The notes below the pieces were generated by a model. That model did no database searches. It was given only the letters and a program-made list of their open reading frames with translations, and was not told where the DNA came from. A program made the position numbers and the translations under genes. 64,000 nt of DNA, from the NCBI GenBank assembly GCA_043228905.1, contig JBHGNT010000013.1:9052001-9116000 (forward strand), read 5' to 3'. Below are positions 10,981 to 22,310 of this stretch, in pieces (positions within the stretch are counted from its first letter, which is position 1; every line of letters begins with the position of its first letter). The stretch comes from Azolla caroliniana. Taxonomy: Eukaryota > Polypodiophyta.

Positions 10981-11600
10981 ACTTAACTTAACGACTTCCC
11001 CCTCCCTACCTCCCTCCCTCCCTCCCTCCCTCCCACACACACACCACTATCTCTCTCTCTCTCATTCATCATTTCAGACCCCCCTCTTTCTCCCAAACAT
11101 ATCTCATCTCATCTCTACTCCTTCCATCCTTATTTTTTTCCCACTTCCAGCTGCTGCTGCTGCTGGCTACCGAGCCGACTCGCCCCCGCCTATGCAGCTT
11201 TTTGTATTGCGTTTTATGATTAATATGTATTTGGAATAAGCAAGACACAGTTGGTTGGTCCATCATGTCCCGTCCCATCCCATCCCATCTACCTCGATTT
11301 GTAAGGAAACACTTTTGTTGGCTCACACTATATATTAATGATAGATCACGCTGGAAAATTAAGTGATATTGCACACCAATGCACTTCGTCTCTGCATATT
11401 GTAGACGGGATTCTTAACCAAAAGGATTGGCACTCCAGCTATCACAGAAAATAATTTACTTATAATGCATGTGTCAGGAAATAGTCTACAGATCCATACA
11501 ACTTCCTTACATGCCTCACTCTCCATTGTAGAGAGAGAGAGAGAAAGAGAAGATGAAACTTTATTATTAGAAAAATGCGTCTCTCTACAACCAACCGACC
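10981..11600 (+). other. 3' UTR and downstream flank of the dirigent gene
   Basis: Pyrimidine-rich DNA with a CCCT tetranucleotide tract (about 11005-11033), a CA/CT tract (11034-11065), a CTG run near 11149-11165, and AATAAG-like signals near 11235. Frames open across it (10853-11239, 11069-11374) are low-complexity and not believed. GA and GAAA tracts begin at 11530. Confidence 0.5.
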
Positions 11601-12308
11601 AGAGAGAGAGAGAAAGAAAGAAAGAAAGAAAGATGTATTAACGTCTTCTAAGGCCAAATTTGGCCCATGAGACAATTGGTTTACAACAATAGAGTATTTA
11701 TCCAGCCATCATAACTAAAAAAAAAATTAAGTAAAAAAAATAAATAGAACTTAAACTAAAAGAGTTCTAGTAGTGTACAATATGTAGTATACTCGAAAGT
11801 GACTATACAGTAAGCCTAATTTTATTTCCACCCAAGCCTCTCGAAAAGAAGTGGGGGGTCAAAGGGTCTTGATGTGGGTTCCAATGTAGAGAGTGCCCTA
11901 GCCATGGCTTCTAGGCGGTGTAGCTCACGTTCCCTTATTTTTAATATTGCTTCCACATCACGTTGAGTTGTTTTGAAACCCGGCACCCGAGGACGTCTGG
12001 TTCTTCTCTGGTTTTCTGCCTCATCAATGGAAAGGCCGGGTGGTGCAAGTGTGTCGGCATTCGTTGTCTCCTCAGGTTCCTGAAAAACTGCATTTGTTAC
12101 ATGTTCGTGATCATTAGCAACATTATTGTCAACATTTTGTAATTTATTCTCTGTGTGTTGTTTTAGCTCTAGAATGTATTTGCCTAATTTCTTTATATCT
12201 AGAGTATCTAATAGTTTGGGGAGGGTGGGAGACGGACCAAGTATGTCTTGGTATTTTGCCCTTATCTCGGCATAGGTTGGACACTTGCATGTAAAGTGGT
12301 ACTCATCC
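11600..12308 (-). mobile_element. 5'-truncated LINE copy (same family as the full LINE at 57-62 kb)
   Basis: This is the reverse complement of 61262-61951, nearly identical over about 690 bases. It includes the end of ORF2 after the zinc-knuckle His, the 3' UTR, and a (TTTC)n tail, seen here as GAAA repeats at 11610-11632. The break at 12308 corresponds to about 61262 in the complete element, which is classic 5' truncation. The high identity says it is recent. Confidence 0.9.
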
Positions 12309-12600
12309 TATATATATGCTGTGTAATCTTAAATTTTTACAACCTTCAAATTTGTCCGGATGAAGAGCCTCTGTTAGAAAATCAACCCCCATATGATTTG
12401 TCGATGTAAACTCTACGGTAAGCTTGTTTTCTTCGACCAACTCTCGTATAAAGTGGTATTTTAAATCCACATGCTTTGTTTTCTCTGACTGCTTTGGATT
12501 CTTCGTCAAGTAGATACATGATATGTTATCACTAACATTAGCCAGAGTGGATTTGCCAGAAGCGGTGCAGTTCTTTGCCGCAATAACACAACACAATACC
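12309..12600 (-). pseudogene. Copia RNase H C-terminal fragment
   Basis: Reading the minus strand gives SDNISCIYLTKNP...KTKHVDLKYHFIRELVEENK...EALHPDKFEG, the end of a Ty1/Copia RNase H (usual form CDNxSAIxLxxNPxxHxRTKHIDxxxHFxRE). No rest of the element is nearby; the LINE copy adjoins it on one side and coiled-coil element copy 2 on the other. Confidence 0.85.
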
Positions 12601-12639
12601 TACTAGCAATTGGTCCAATGGATGGGGGATGCAGGTGAC

Positions 12640-13577
12640 CCAAGTGGTCGTGTGCATAGCTTAAGACCGACGAACATGGTTTGCCATATGGACGCCTCAG
12701 GACAAGACGGAGGAGATGACCAAATAGCTGGCAGAGGCTAAGGGCCGAATTGCAGCATTGGAGGAGTTGAAGCAAGCCAAGGACATAAAGGTCCCACAAG
12801 GAGAGATGATAGCACCGGAACCAATAAAACAGGTTCCAAATCAGGCATACGCAAGGATAGAAGAATGGCGAGACGTAGAAAGGGTGACAGAAAATGAAAA
12901 TGTAGTCGGACGAGTAGAAGTGGTGGATTAAGAAGTTGCACGACTAAGGGACGATGTCGCTGCACAAGAAGTAGTGGTGAAGAAGGAGAAACAGTTGCAG
13001 GGAAAGGTAGAAGAGGAGAAGAAGAGGTTGGAGGAAGGACTCTGGATGGTTTAGGAAAGTCTTAACCTGATAAAGGAAGAGAAGGACGGATTGCAACAAG
13101 AAAGAGAAAAAGTCTGACGGATGGCCGAAACAAAGATTGAACGACTGTAGGAAGATCTCTGGCAACAAAAGGAGAGGGATGATCGGTTGTGAGCACAAGA
13201 CAAGCAAGTTGACTTCGAGAAATTGTACCAGGATCACAAGGAGAAGGAAAAGGAGTTCGGTTAGCAATGGGAGAAGCTCAAGGAGGCACGGGTTAAGTTA
13301 AAGGAGAGCCACGAGGCCCTGCAGGAACATGAGAAGTTTTTTGAGATAACGAAAGAAAAGTTGAAAGAAGAAGCTGTGGTGGAAAAGACAAATTTGGTGG
13401 AGGATCGGGACCGGTTGATTGAACGTTTGCAAGAAGTTTTGACAAAAGTTCAAACTCAGCTAATAGCATACGAGCTGCAATCGAAAGCGGCAATCCAGCA
13501 AATCAACTGGCTGAAGCAGGAGAAGTAGGCTTAGGAAGATAAGATTGAGATGGGCGTAAAACAAATCTAGATCATTG
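12640..13577 (+). pseudogene. Coiled-coil protein remnant (copy 2, part 1)
   Basis: One plus frame reads as heptad-like Glu/Lys/Leu-rich coiled coil (EEKKRLEEGLW, KEEKDGLQQEREKV, KEARVKLKESHEALQEHEKFF) broken by TAG, TGA and TAA stops. At one of them (near 13116) copy 1 still has CGA where copy 2 has TGA. It continues after the solo LTR at 14284. Confidence 0.6.
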
Positions 13578-14283
13578 TGTTGGGAATATGTCCCTCCAGT
13601 GGGAGGAAGAACCGACTGATCGGAAAGCCGACAGTCGATGACAGGGAATATCTGACTGTTCGGAAAGCCGACAGTCGAAGAGTCGAAAATAGTGAGTCGA
13701 TTGTTTGAAGATTCGACTGTTATTATTATAGTAATAATAATAATGATGATGTGTGGAAACAAGTCCCTCGAGATGGGAAAGAGAGAGGAGCCAAGTTGAT
13801 GAGTGACTCGGCCGAGGCCGAAACCGGAATCGTGTAAATAGCCAACTCGGGTTACTATACTTGTAAATAGTCTAAGTGTGCGCCTCATGAGGGCTACGTA
13901 TGTAAATAGCCAGAAATTTGTGTAAATATATATACAACTAGGGTAAACTTTATGTGAGTGCAGAACTGTGTAAGTGCAAAAGTTGTAAAACACAAGAGAG
14001 CGTGACAGAGAGAAGTGTGATCCGCGCCATAGCTGTGTGTGTAATAGCAGACGCGAAGAGCCCTGTGCGGCTGATACACTCGACAGAGTGTTGTATTCCT
14101 CTTGGTGTTGTGTATCCACTTTGTATAGTGAAGAAATTTGTTCACCCGTGGTTTTCCCCTTTTTAGGGTTTCCACGTAAATCTTTGTGCACTGTTGTGTG
14201 TCTTGTTTTTCTGGCATTTCTGTGATTCGTATTTCAGTGCGTAGTTCGTTTATTGTGATCTATTCCGCATCGATTTCTCCACA
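13578..14283 (+). mobile_element. Solo LTR, TGTTGGG family (copy 1 of 3)
   Basis: The 706-bp sequence starts TGTTGGG, ends CCACA, and is flanked by the exact 5-bp duplication CATTG (13573-13577 and 14284-14288). Motifs shared with the copies at 33696 and 44598 include a TATxTGTAAATAGCC stretch, an ACT(T)AGGG(C/T)AAAC box, and TTTTCCxTTTTxGGGTTTCCACGTAAA (also in the 33696 copy). It interrupts coiled-coil element copy 2. LTR-LTR recombination is the usual route to a solo LTR. Confidence 0.9.
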
Positions 14284-14603
14284 CATTGTGGAGAACCGGT
14301 GGAAGTGGATGATGGAGAGATTGGAAAAGTGCTCGACAGTAATATAGAAGGAATGGGCGGCAAATGCGGGAAAACTACAGGTGCTCCGGGCATATGCAGA
14401 GAATAGGGCGAGAGTGGGAGATAATTTCTACAAGATGGATGAAGAAAGCATCATCATGATTCAAGAAGAATTATCTGACGGCTTTCAATGCAATGGCGCA
14501 AGTTCAAACGGATGAAATCCGGAAGATTTTGGAAGTATTTCAAGACAACAAGTTGCAGTTGACACCGGACTTGAAGGCGTACGAACGGGAAAGAGTGTAG
14601 TAG
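14284..14603 (+). pseudogene. Coiled-coil protein remnant (copy 2, part 2)
   Basis: The frame corresponds to 2500-2700 of copy 1 (Trp-x-Lys-Trp, then LR-x-x-AEN, then a tail with EEL and DDF-like acidic residues), with several stops. It ends where the 14604 unit inserted. Confidence 0.5.
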
Positions 14604-15066
14604 AGTGTTGATGGGTGGGGGGTGCAGTAATCCGGTCAAGGGATTTCCGATTGTGAGAGAAGAGAAGACCGACGGAGTTTCCGGTCAACGAGTTTTTGGC
14701 ATGGGGGTTTGATGTGCAATGCACTCTCCCATGGGCATGCCAAGTGTTGCCCATATAGGTGGACGGGAGGGTTAGGTGTAATGTGGAATATGAAATGTTA
14801 ATGTGTGAGTGATAGGTGGGGTAAGTAGGTGTAACTACCCCCCACTCGGTTTTTTGTAAGGTACTAATCTTGTACTATTTAAACCCCATCCATGGGGCAT
14901 GAAAAAGAGAGAGAAATATATTGAAGTTACCCTCAACTTGTGTCTATCTCGATTCTCTCTCTCATTCTCATTCTCTATGTGCATCTCTCTCCTTCTCTCC
15001 CTCACATTCGAACTCCCTTGGGAGGGGGGTGGAGCCAATCTTGGCTCTAGCCCCCACCCATCAACA
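14604..15066 (+). mobile_element. LTR-derived insertion with inverted ends
   Basis: The 463-bp unit is flanked by TAGAG on both sides (14599-14603 and 15067-15071). Its left end TGTTGATGGGTGGGGG is the reverse complement of its right end. The right 322 bases (14745-15066) form a TG...CA LTR of the same family as 56278-56597. Bases 14723-14744 resemble the reverse complement of that family's primer-binding site. It is therefore not an ordinary solo LTR (see findings). Confidence 0.75.
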
Positions 15067-15421
15067 TAGAGGAAGCAACAGATTGGGGAAAACCAAGCCC
15101 ATCAGGTGGATCTGAGTGATAAAAAACAACGAGAGGACAAAAGGGAATAGACATAGCAGAGCAGTCAAGGGAGCAGGAGCCAACGCAACAAAGGACGAAT
15201 GAGGAAGACACATTGCACACGGTAGAAGATAAACAACGGGTCGAGCTACCAGAGACTCAAACGCAACCGCCACAACAATCGGAAGGAAAGGACCCGACAC
15301 AACCACAGAGGACGCCGTTAGACCAAACGACGGACACTTAGCAAAGCATATTGGACATTTTGGAGGAGAACTGAGGGCGTGTGGGTCCGACATGCTAGGC
15401 ATTGTCCCACGGGCTTGCCCG

Positions 15422-15880
15422 ATGTTGTCCAGTAAAGTTGCAGCCGTAGCTAGAGGAGTGAAAGGACGAAGATTTGGAGTCCGGACAAAGTATGAACAAC
15501 ATTAAATAGGAACCAAATATTATTATAGATAAAAAGTAATTGATAATGTATGAAAAGATTTTATGAGGTACCTGATACGGAAAGCTGTACTGATCCGGGT
15601 AAATGCCTTTTTGTATTAGAACCAGGTGTATGATTTAATTGCGAGTAATATAAATATTTGTTGTTCTATCTTGTGTACTTGCCCTTTGTGCCTATATTCT
15701 AATCTTACGCGTGTTCATTTATAACCGGACAATAGGTTATTGTGTTTTTTCATCGGAGAACGTAACCAGATAATTCTTAATCGTTGTGTGTGTAATTCCA
15801 TTCCTTCAACCACACCTTTGGATAGTATTCCGGAAGAGAATACATTGTGTTTGCGACTAAGACTTAGTTCAAGATAAATA
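15422..15880 (+). repeat. 3' LTR-like end of coiled-coil element copy 2
   Basis: It starts TGTTGTCC after an inverted primer-site-like sequence (15400-15421) and is AT-rich with scattered similarity to 3110-3540. The right boundary is set only by the start of the duplicated block. Confidence 0.4.
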
Positions 15881-18066
15881 AACCATACCATGATTTCCTT
15901 GCATTTGCAAAGTTCTCTTGCCATATAACATGATGATGTCTTCATAAAGCTTATGGTCAACAACATTAAACTTGTGGTATATGACAAATCATTGACAATG
16001 AAGTCACAATGAGTAGGTTTGTTGTTGTATTTCTATGAAGCATGAGTGATACTTAAAGAACAATTAAGGTTAATGTCTCACTTGATCACCAAAAGAACAT
16101 TATCTAGTCATGTGCAAACTTACAATATGTAATATTGACCTTTATCCTAGCTTTAGTTTGCTTCTAAATACTAGCTTTACAAGATTGACAAGGACATTTG
16201 TTCCGTAACTTGACCATTGGGAATTTTTATTTTTGAAAACAAATTTCTAGGACCGAGGTTGACATTTGAATTTAAAGAGATCGTGCCATCGATGCATTTT
16301 TGGGTCTATATAAAAGGTGTCAACGCGGCGTGGTGTTAAAAATGATGGTGTTTGTTTTCAAAAGACCAGGTGAGCAATGGATTGTGGATCTACAAATAAT
16401 GTTAGCCAGAGGCATGGGTGCATCAATTACAAAATGTCACATATCACTTTTAGGAAATATTTCTAGTTGTTTGAGTAGTTTGGAATAATGTTCCCAAATA
16501 ATTCTACTAAACCAATAGCAAAGAGTTTCGCGTTTACATTAAACATCATAAATTTCAATGTTGAACTCTCATTTCCGTGATCCTTGGAGTTTTGAATCCT
16601 CTCACTACTATATTTCAATTGGTAGGAGTTTGGAAATATCTACTCAAAACATTAGTCATCCTTCAACGAAAAAAGTATACCCATTACATGGCATTTTCTT
16701 GCAAGGCCATTTCAACATAAGAATTGAGACCATCATGTAATTATCTTATTGTGTACAACAACAAAAACACGTGAATGTTCAGCTATAGTTGTAGCATCAC
16801 ACCATTATTTCTTTTGAAAAGTTACATGGGGCGTTAAGCATTATGATGGAAAATGAGCTCATCTAAGAAGATGCAACTTGATCGGGACTCATCTTTCAAT
16901 ATTGTATTTATTGCATGTGCGCTTAAATGCATTCTAAGCAAACGTTTTCTTCTTTCATGCAACAATTGCACATTCAATCCATCTATTATTGGAGGGTGTG
17001 CCAGGGCTAAGGTATTTGACTCTTTCTAACATGACACAAGCTATGGTTTATCGACAATATTTATAATTTGGGATGGAGTGGGTGGTAAAATATTAAGAGA
17101 AGTGAGAGTGAAAGATAGAAACACCATTTAATTTCTCATATTATGTCAAGTAGGTCTTACATTTTACTTGGCTAGAACCCTCATTTACGAACAACAAGAG
17201 GCAAAAGAGTTATTAGTAGAAACATATAAATCCTTAGTTCTTAGAGAGAGTGAGAGACAATGAGAATATACTAATATTACATCAAGTAGGTGTTCTAAGT
17301 CACTTGGTAAATTTTGGTGATTAGAGGTTCATCAACATGATATAACATATATAACATGTGTGTGTGCGTGAAAAGGAACGTAGGATTGCTAGGTAAAATT
17401 GTTTATTGAAGTTGAGACAAGAACGGTAGGCTCACCTACATATATTATGGAAATAGATTGGTACTCAGTAGATGGTTTCACGGAAGATCGTCAAGCAAAA
17501 TATGGCCTACCATCATTGACCTAGATAGTTGTGATGCCTTAAAAACGAAAATGCAAAACGTCAATTAAAATGTGTGTAGGAGTTGCGTTTGGATATGTTA
17601 TCACTCTTAATTTATCATGTAGAATAAAAAGAAAACGTTGGGCCAAATTTGAAATTGTAGGGATGGAGGAAGTGCATGGATCTTTTCGGATTAAAGAGAT
17701 TTGTTTTACATGAAGAAAAAAACAACACCATTCAATTATCTCTTGATGTTGAACGTGTTGCTAGATAAGATAAAGATGAGGGGTTCTGCTACAACTACAA
17801 CTACTACCACTTATTAGTGTTATTATTATATGATGCCATGTATGTATTGAAAGGGAAATTTTTAGATGCAATATCTTTTTTTTTTTTTGGTTATGTCTCT
17901 CTCTCTTGTATTTGTTGTGTGTGGAGAAAATATTTAATATTGCCGAGAGAGGGGTCTATGTGGTGTTAGGATACAAAGGGAAGGGAAGGGCAATGCGCTT
18001 TGCACCCCATTGACCAAACACTCCATCTATCCACGATTCATATATGTTGATAAGCAAGCATATATA

Positions 18067-18068
<2 letters not shown>

Positions 18069-18112
<44 letters not shown>
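18069..18112. repeat. (GT)n microsatellite
   Basis: About 22 uninterrupted GT units; the short Cys/Val frame over it is an artefact. Confidence 0.95.
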
Positions 18113-18114
<2 letters not shown>

Positions 18115-18184
18115 CCCCACCTAAAAAGCAAGAAAGAAATTCATGTTACATCATGTACGGATTGCTAATGTTTCAACTCATGAT

Positions 18185-18330
18185 AGAAAGAGAAAGAATG
18201 AAAGATATATTAAGGTCTTCCTTTTTAAAGACCAAATTTGGCCCGTGCGATAAATTGTTACAACAAAATGGGATGTGTACCCAATCATTGAAAAAAAAAA
18301 CATACATAAAAGAGTTCTAGTACTGTACAA
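18185..18330 (-). mobile_element. Old 3' fragment of the LINE family
   Basis: It matches the 3' UTR end of the LINE at 61770-61950 and the copy at 11620-11790 (shared pieces CCAAATTTGGCCC, TAAAAGAGTTCTAGTA) but is clearly diverged, with a GAAAGA-type tail. A trace (AGAGTTCTAGTATTG) remains at the equivalent place in copy A near 9820, so the insertion may predate the duplication. Confidence 0.7.
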
Positions 18331-18882
18331 AAGGTCTTGACAGAGAGATATAGCTAGTTTATATAATGTTGTCAACCATGGATTAGTTATGTTTGGATGT
18401 CAACATTAACGCCGAAGGAGAGCCAAAGTATGCATACATAACATATAAACCTCTAATAATTATGCTTGGGTGGGTAGGTAGGATGGGTAGGATGGACGAC
18501 TCACATGTGTGCATGTGTGTGAAGATGAAAAATGAGAAAACAAGAAAATCGTTACAAGAATTCATGATCATGATCATTAAGGAGGTACGAAAACCGTCGC
18601 AACCCAACTTAAATGAATTTCCAATCAATCAGTCCAAGAAACGCTTCTGCCAAATAAAATATATTTTAAAGTATATGGACATGGGGGGTTTTCCTTTTTG
18701 GGTTGTGGATTGCAAGGAGGGGGGGGACCCACATCTATGTGTGAGTGTTCTGCCTGCCACCCTGTCCATATATATATGTGTTTGTGTGTGCACTAGATTG
18801 GTAGTAGTTGTATGTGTCCGCAGTCCATCCATATATCTCCTCCAACTTTTCTCTCTTTCCTAGATAGATAGATAGTAAGCAG

Positions 18883-19759
18883 TGAAAGATTTTACACTTA
18901 GACTTAAACCACAGATATACTGAGGCACAAACAAAACGAAACAAGGAGCACACGATTTACATGGAAAACCCTGATTTCAGGGAAAAACCACGGTGAACAA
19001 AAATTTCACTATGAGACAAGACAAGAAGAAATACAAGCATATAATGATAGAACCTAATTTGGTATGGATGTACTCTCAAGTTGTTATTTGAAACCACAGT
19101 TTCAGACGAGTGCACCAAACCCTAACGTGTAGGTATCTATCACTTTTGAAGCTTCAAAAGCTTCTCTGTTCTGTCTCTCTTTCTTCTCTGTTACACTCTG
19201 GTTTCTTTGTTTCCTCTCACACTCAGTTGTAGGGTTATGTCACTCAGTCTCTCACTCATAGCCACCACTGTGTTAGCTCTCTATTGTTCTTTGTGTCGCT
19301 CTTCCCTTACAACACAGTTTCGACTCTCTTGCGCTCTCACACTCTCAATAATAATACCCTTTCTCAGTAGAGTTTACTATATATATATCCCTTCACACAC
19401 TTTCCTCACTATTTTTACTCTTAGTGATTTACCCCACATACGTAGGCAGCTAATGCCATTATGCCTATATATGTACCAACCCTACTTTCCTATATATATG
19501 TATATATATTTATATTTATATATTCATCCAAACACCTCTTCAGCTGTTTGGCATGTTTTGGCTTTTCGGCTGTGTTTTGGCTCGGTTCAGCTGTTCAGCA
19601 CGGTTTGACCGTGCCGTGTCTCGATTCAGTTGTTCGGCATGATTTCGGCCAACCGTGTCACGGTTCGGCTCTTTGGCCGAATTCGACTTTTCGGCTACCC
19701 GAATCTTGCTTCGGCTTTTCGGTCGACTCCCTCGTAAGGAGGGACAATGTTACATAACA
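18883..19759 (-). repeat. 3' LTR of the 18.9-33.3 kb Copia
   Basis: 877 bp; pairs with 32321-33290. It contains TTCGGCT-type repeats near 19560-19730 that are shorter in the other LTR. The two LTRs differ notably in length because of indels. Confidence 0.9.
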
Positions 19760-19772
19760 AACTCCCCCTTCA
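19760..19772 (-). promoter_or_regulatory. Polypurine tract of the Copia
   Basis: Minus-strand GAAGGGGGAGTT abuts the LTR start; this is the expected plus-strand DNA primer. Confidence 0.8.
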
Positions 19773-19869
19773 CTCCCGTAGGGGGAGAGTCAACCAAAGC
19801 AGTCGTTCGCCTGCATGCAACAAGTTTTTCCATAGATATGACTTTGGTAAGCATGTCTAATCCATTTTT

Positions 19870-20405
19870 CTAAGTATGGATCTTCGCTAGGACGAACTCA
19901 TTTTCTTCCACTCTCTCTCGCAACCAATAATACCTTCTTTGAATGTGCTTCATACGAGAGTGATAGGCAACATTCTTAGCAAGATGGATAACACTCTGAT
20001 TATCACAATGAAGTAAGAACTTTTCTTGCTTCATTCCTAGTTCGCTTAAAGAATCTCTCATCCAAATCAATTCTTTTCCAGCTTCCACTATAGCCATATA
20101 TTCTGTCACCGTGGTTGACAAAGCCACAACCTTTTGCAACCTTGATTGCCATTACACAACTCCCCCTGAATAAGTCATCGCATATCCTGATGCGGATCGG
20201 CTGGAATCTACATCACCCGACATATCAGAGTCTGTGAAACCTTCGAGCATAGGTTTCCAAGAGCCATATCTAAGGCATACCTTTGAGGTATCTGAGTATC
20301 CATTTTACGATAGCCCAATGCTCTTTTCCAGGATTACTCATGTAGCGACTAACTATCCCAACAACAAATGCAATGTCCGGCCTTGTGCAGACCATAGCAT
20401 ACATT
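19870..20405 (-). pseudogene. Copia RNase H
   Basis: Minus-strand peptide VVALSTTVTEYMAIVEAGKE...HCDNQSVIHLAKNVAYHSRMKHIQ...YYWLRERVEE is the Copia RNase H core (LSTxEAEY, CDNxSxIxLxxNxxxHxRxKHI). Stops at about 20140 and 20400 separate it from the RT. Confidence 0.9.
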
Positions 20406-21200
20406 AGGCTACCAACAGCCGAGGCATAACGGCACCCTCCTCATCTCTGCCTTATTTTTCTTAGTTTTCGGACATTGTACTGAATTTAACTTACAATTCA
20501 CTAGCAATGGAGATCCAACAGATTTTGCTTTGTACATGTTAAATCTTTGCAAAACCTTCGTCAAATATTTCTCTTGTGAGAGCCATATCATGTTTTTAGT
20601 CCTATCCCGAACTATATGCATTCCCAAAATCTGTTTTACCGGTCCTAAGTCTTTCATGGCAAAGGCTTTGCTCAAAGCTTTCTTCAAGCTTGCAATCGTT
20701 TTAACATTCTTTCTAACACCCAACATATCATCCATATACAACAAAAGAATCAGAAAATCACCTTCATCATACCTCTTCACAAATACACAATGATCAGTTT
20801 TTGTTTTGTGGAATCCATGTTCCAACATGAAGGACTCAAACTTCTTATACCATTGTCGAGGAGCTTGTTTCAGTCCATACAAGCTCTACCTTAACCTACA
20901 TACAAGATTTTCTTTTCCTTTCACCTCAAAGCCCTCCAACTGCTGCATATATATTTCCTCTTCCAACTCACCGTGCAAGAATGTTGTTTTAACATCCAAT
21001 TGTTCAATTTCCAGACTCATACTGGCAACCATACTCAAAACAGTCCGGATGGAGGTCATCTTCACTACTGGAGCAAAAATCTCATCAAAATTAACACCCT
21101 TTTTCTGTTGGAAATCTTTCACTACAATACGTGCCTTATACCTAGGTGTACTTCCGTCTTCTCTAGTCTTTAGTTTGTAGACCCATTTGTTTCTGAGTGT
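20406..21200 (-). pseudogene. Copia reverse transcriptase
   Basis: Motifs: QLDVKTTFLHGELEEEIYMQQ, MYGLKQAPRQWYKKF, and LLYMDDMLGV, a YMDD-type catalytic box. One stop at 20883 splits it, and a stop also falls near 21123. The N-terminal stretch with FAPVVKMTSIRTVL is upstream at 21070-21100. Confidence 0.9.
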
Positions 21201-21685
21201 CTGTTTCCATGAGGCGGCTCCATCAACTCATAGGTGTGTGATTCTCATGCAAGGAATCCATTTCCTCTTGCATGGAATTATACCATTTCTCCTTATGTAC
21301 ATCAGTCATGGCCTCTTCATAGCATTTTGGTTGCCCTTCATCAATCAAGAGAATATATTGATTGGCTGGATACCGAGAGGAGGTCTTCCATTGTCTTCGT
21401 GGATATCTTCTTCCTTCAACAACCGACTTAGATTTGGTTTCTTCTGTCAGCTCATCTTCTGACTCAGATTCGTGTGCATCAGTTTGCTGTTGTGTGTCAA
21501 CCGACTCAGATTCGGCTTCATCAGCCGGTTGTTGTATGTCGACTGGTTGTATGGAACTGGGATTGACTAGTGCCAACTACATAATAGTAGTCGATTGGGA
21601 AGACGACTCTGGTCTTTGCTATCTCCAGTCTTCAATTGTCTTGTCTTCCATGATCATAACATCATGACTTCCTATCGCTTTCTTA
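21200..21685 (-). pseudogene. Copia integrase-RT linker region
   Basis: An acidic Ser/Glu/Thr-rich stretch, then RRYPRRQWKTSSRYPANQYI and CYEEAMTDVHKEKWYNSMQEEMDSL, the usual Copia segment before the RT (xExxAxxxxxxxxWxxAMxEEMxSL). Confidence 0.8.
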
Positions 21686-22310
21686 TCAAGGAGATCCCAC
21701 ATCCTGTACACAAAACTCATCTTCCGAGTACCCCAAGAATATGTAAGGCTTGGACTTGCTGTCCAACTTTGACCTCTGTTCTTTAGCAACATGCATGTAT
21801 GCCACGCATCCGAACACCCTTAAATGTTGATAGGACACACTCCTTCCTGTCCACACCCTCTGTGGGAAATCCCCCTTTAGAGGCACTGATGGAGACCTAT
21901 TTATAAGGTAGACAACCGTCAACATTGCCTCGGCCCAATATAACTCTGGCAAATTTGCATGAGACAACATGCTTCTTACCCTTTCCATTATGGTCCTATT
22001 CATTCTCTCTGCTAGACCATTCAGCTCAGGTGTCTTCAACACCGTATACTCAAGTTTGATGCCTTGAGTCTGGCAATACATATCAAATTGGCCTCTATAA
22101 TCACCCCCATTATCAGTTTGGACAACTTTCAACTTCTGTCCAGATTCTCTTTCGGCCCTTGCATGAAACTCTTTAAAGATCGACAACACTTGGTCTTTAG
22201 GCACCAACACAAATGCCCACACCTTTCTGCTGAATCATCAATAAATGTGACAAAGTAATGTCCACCATGTTTTATCCCAAGGGATAGGTGCATCATAGAG
22301 TATTTTTGGG
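21686..22310 (-). pseudogene. Copia integrase core (C-terminal two thirds)
   Basis: TDNGGDYRGQF supplies the second Asp and NGLAERMNRTIMERVRSML the catalytic Glu of the DDE triad, followed by YWAEA and YIFLGYSEDEF. The upstream part around YFVTFIDD is frameshifted. The integrase start is found at 30347-30400 beyond the nested insertions. Confidence 0.9.

Larger units (their letters stand above)
12600..15880 (+). mobile_element. Coiled-coil LTR element, copy 2, decayed, with two nested insertions
   Basis: Fragments of one coiled-coil protein at 12640-13577, 14284-14603 and 15067-15375 match the order of copy 1 (shared landmark: RMAETxIERL at 2010 and 13130). They are separated by a solo LTR (13578-14283) and a second LTR-derived unit (14604-15066), each with 5-bp target duplications. 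The 3' end carries the same acidic tail and a TG-start LTR-like sequence. Its 5' end is lost against the Copia scrap at 12600. Confidence 0.6.
15885..18882 (+). repeat. Duplicated dirigent upstream block, copy B
   Basis: Collinear with 7630-10443. It differs by substitutions, indels and microsatellite lengths, and retains an old LINE tail at 18185-18330. It is cut at 18882 by the Copia element; the sequence resumes at 33291 with TAGTATATAC, which in copy A directly precedes the dirigent start. Confidence 0.8.

Noticed and set aside
10504-11040. Reverse-strand and alternate-frame ORFs over and after the dirigent gene
   Set aside because: His/Arg-, Gly/Val- and Pro/Ser-rich frames are by-products of GC-rich codons and CT/CCCT tracts.
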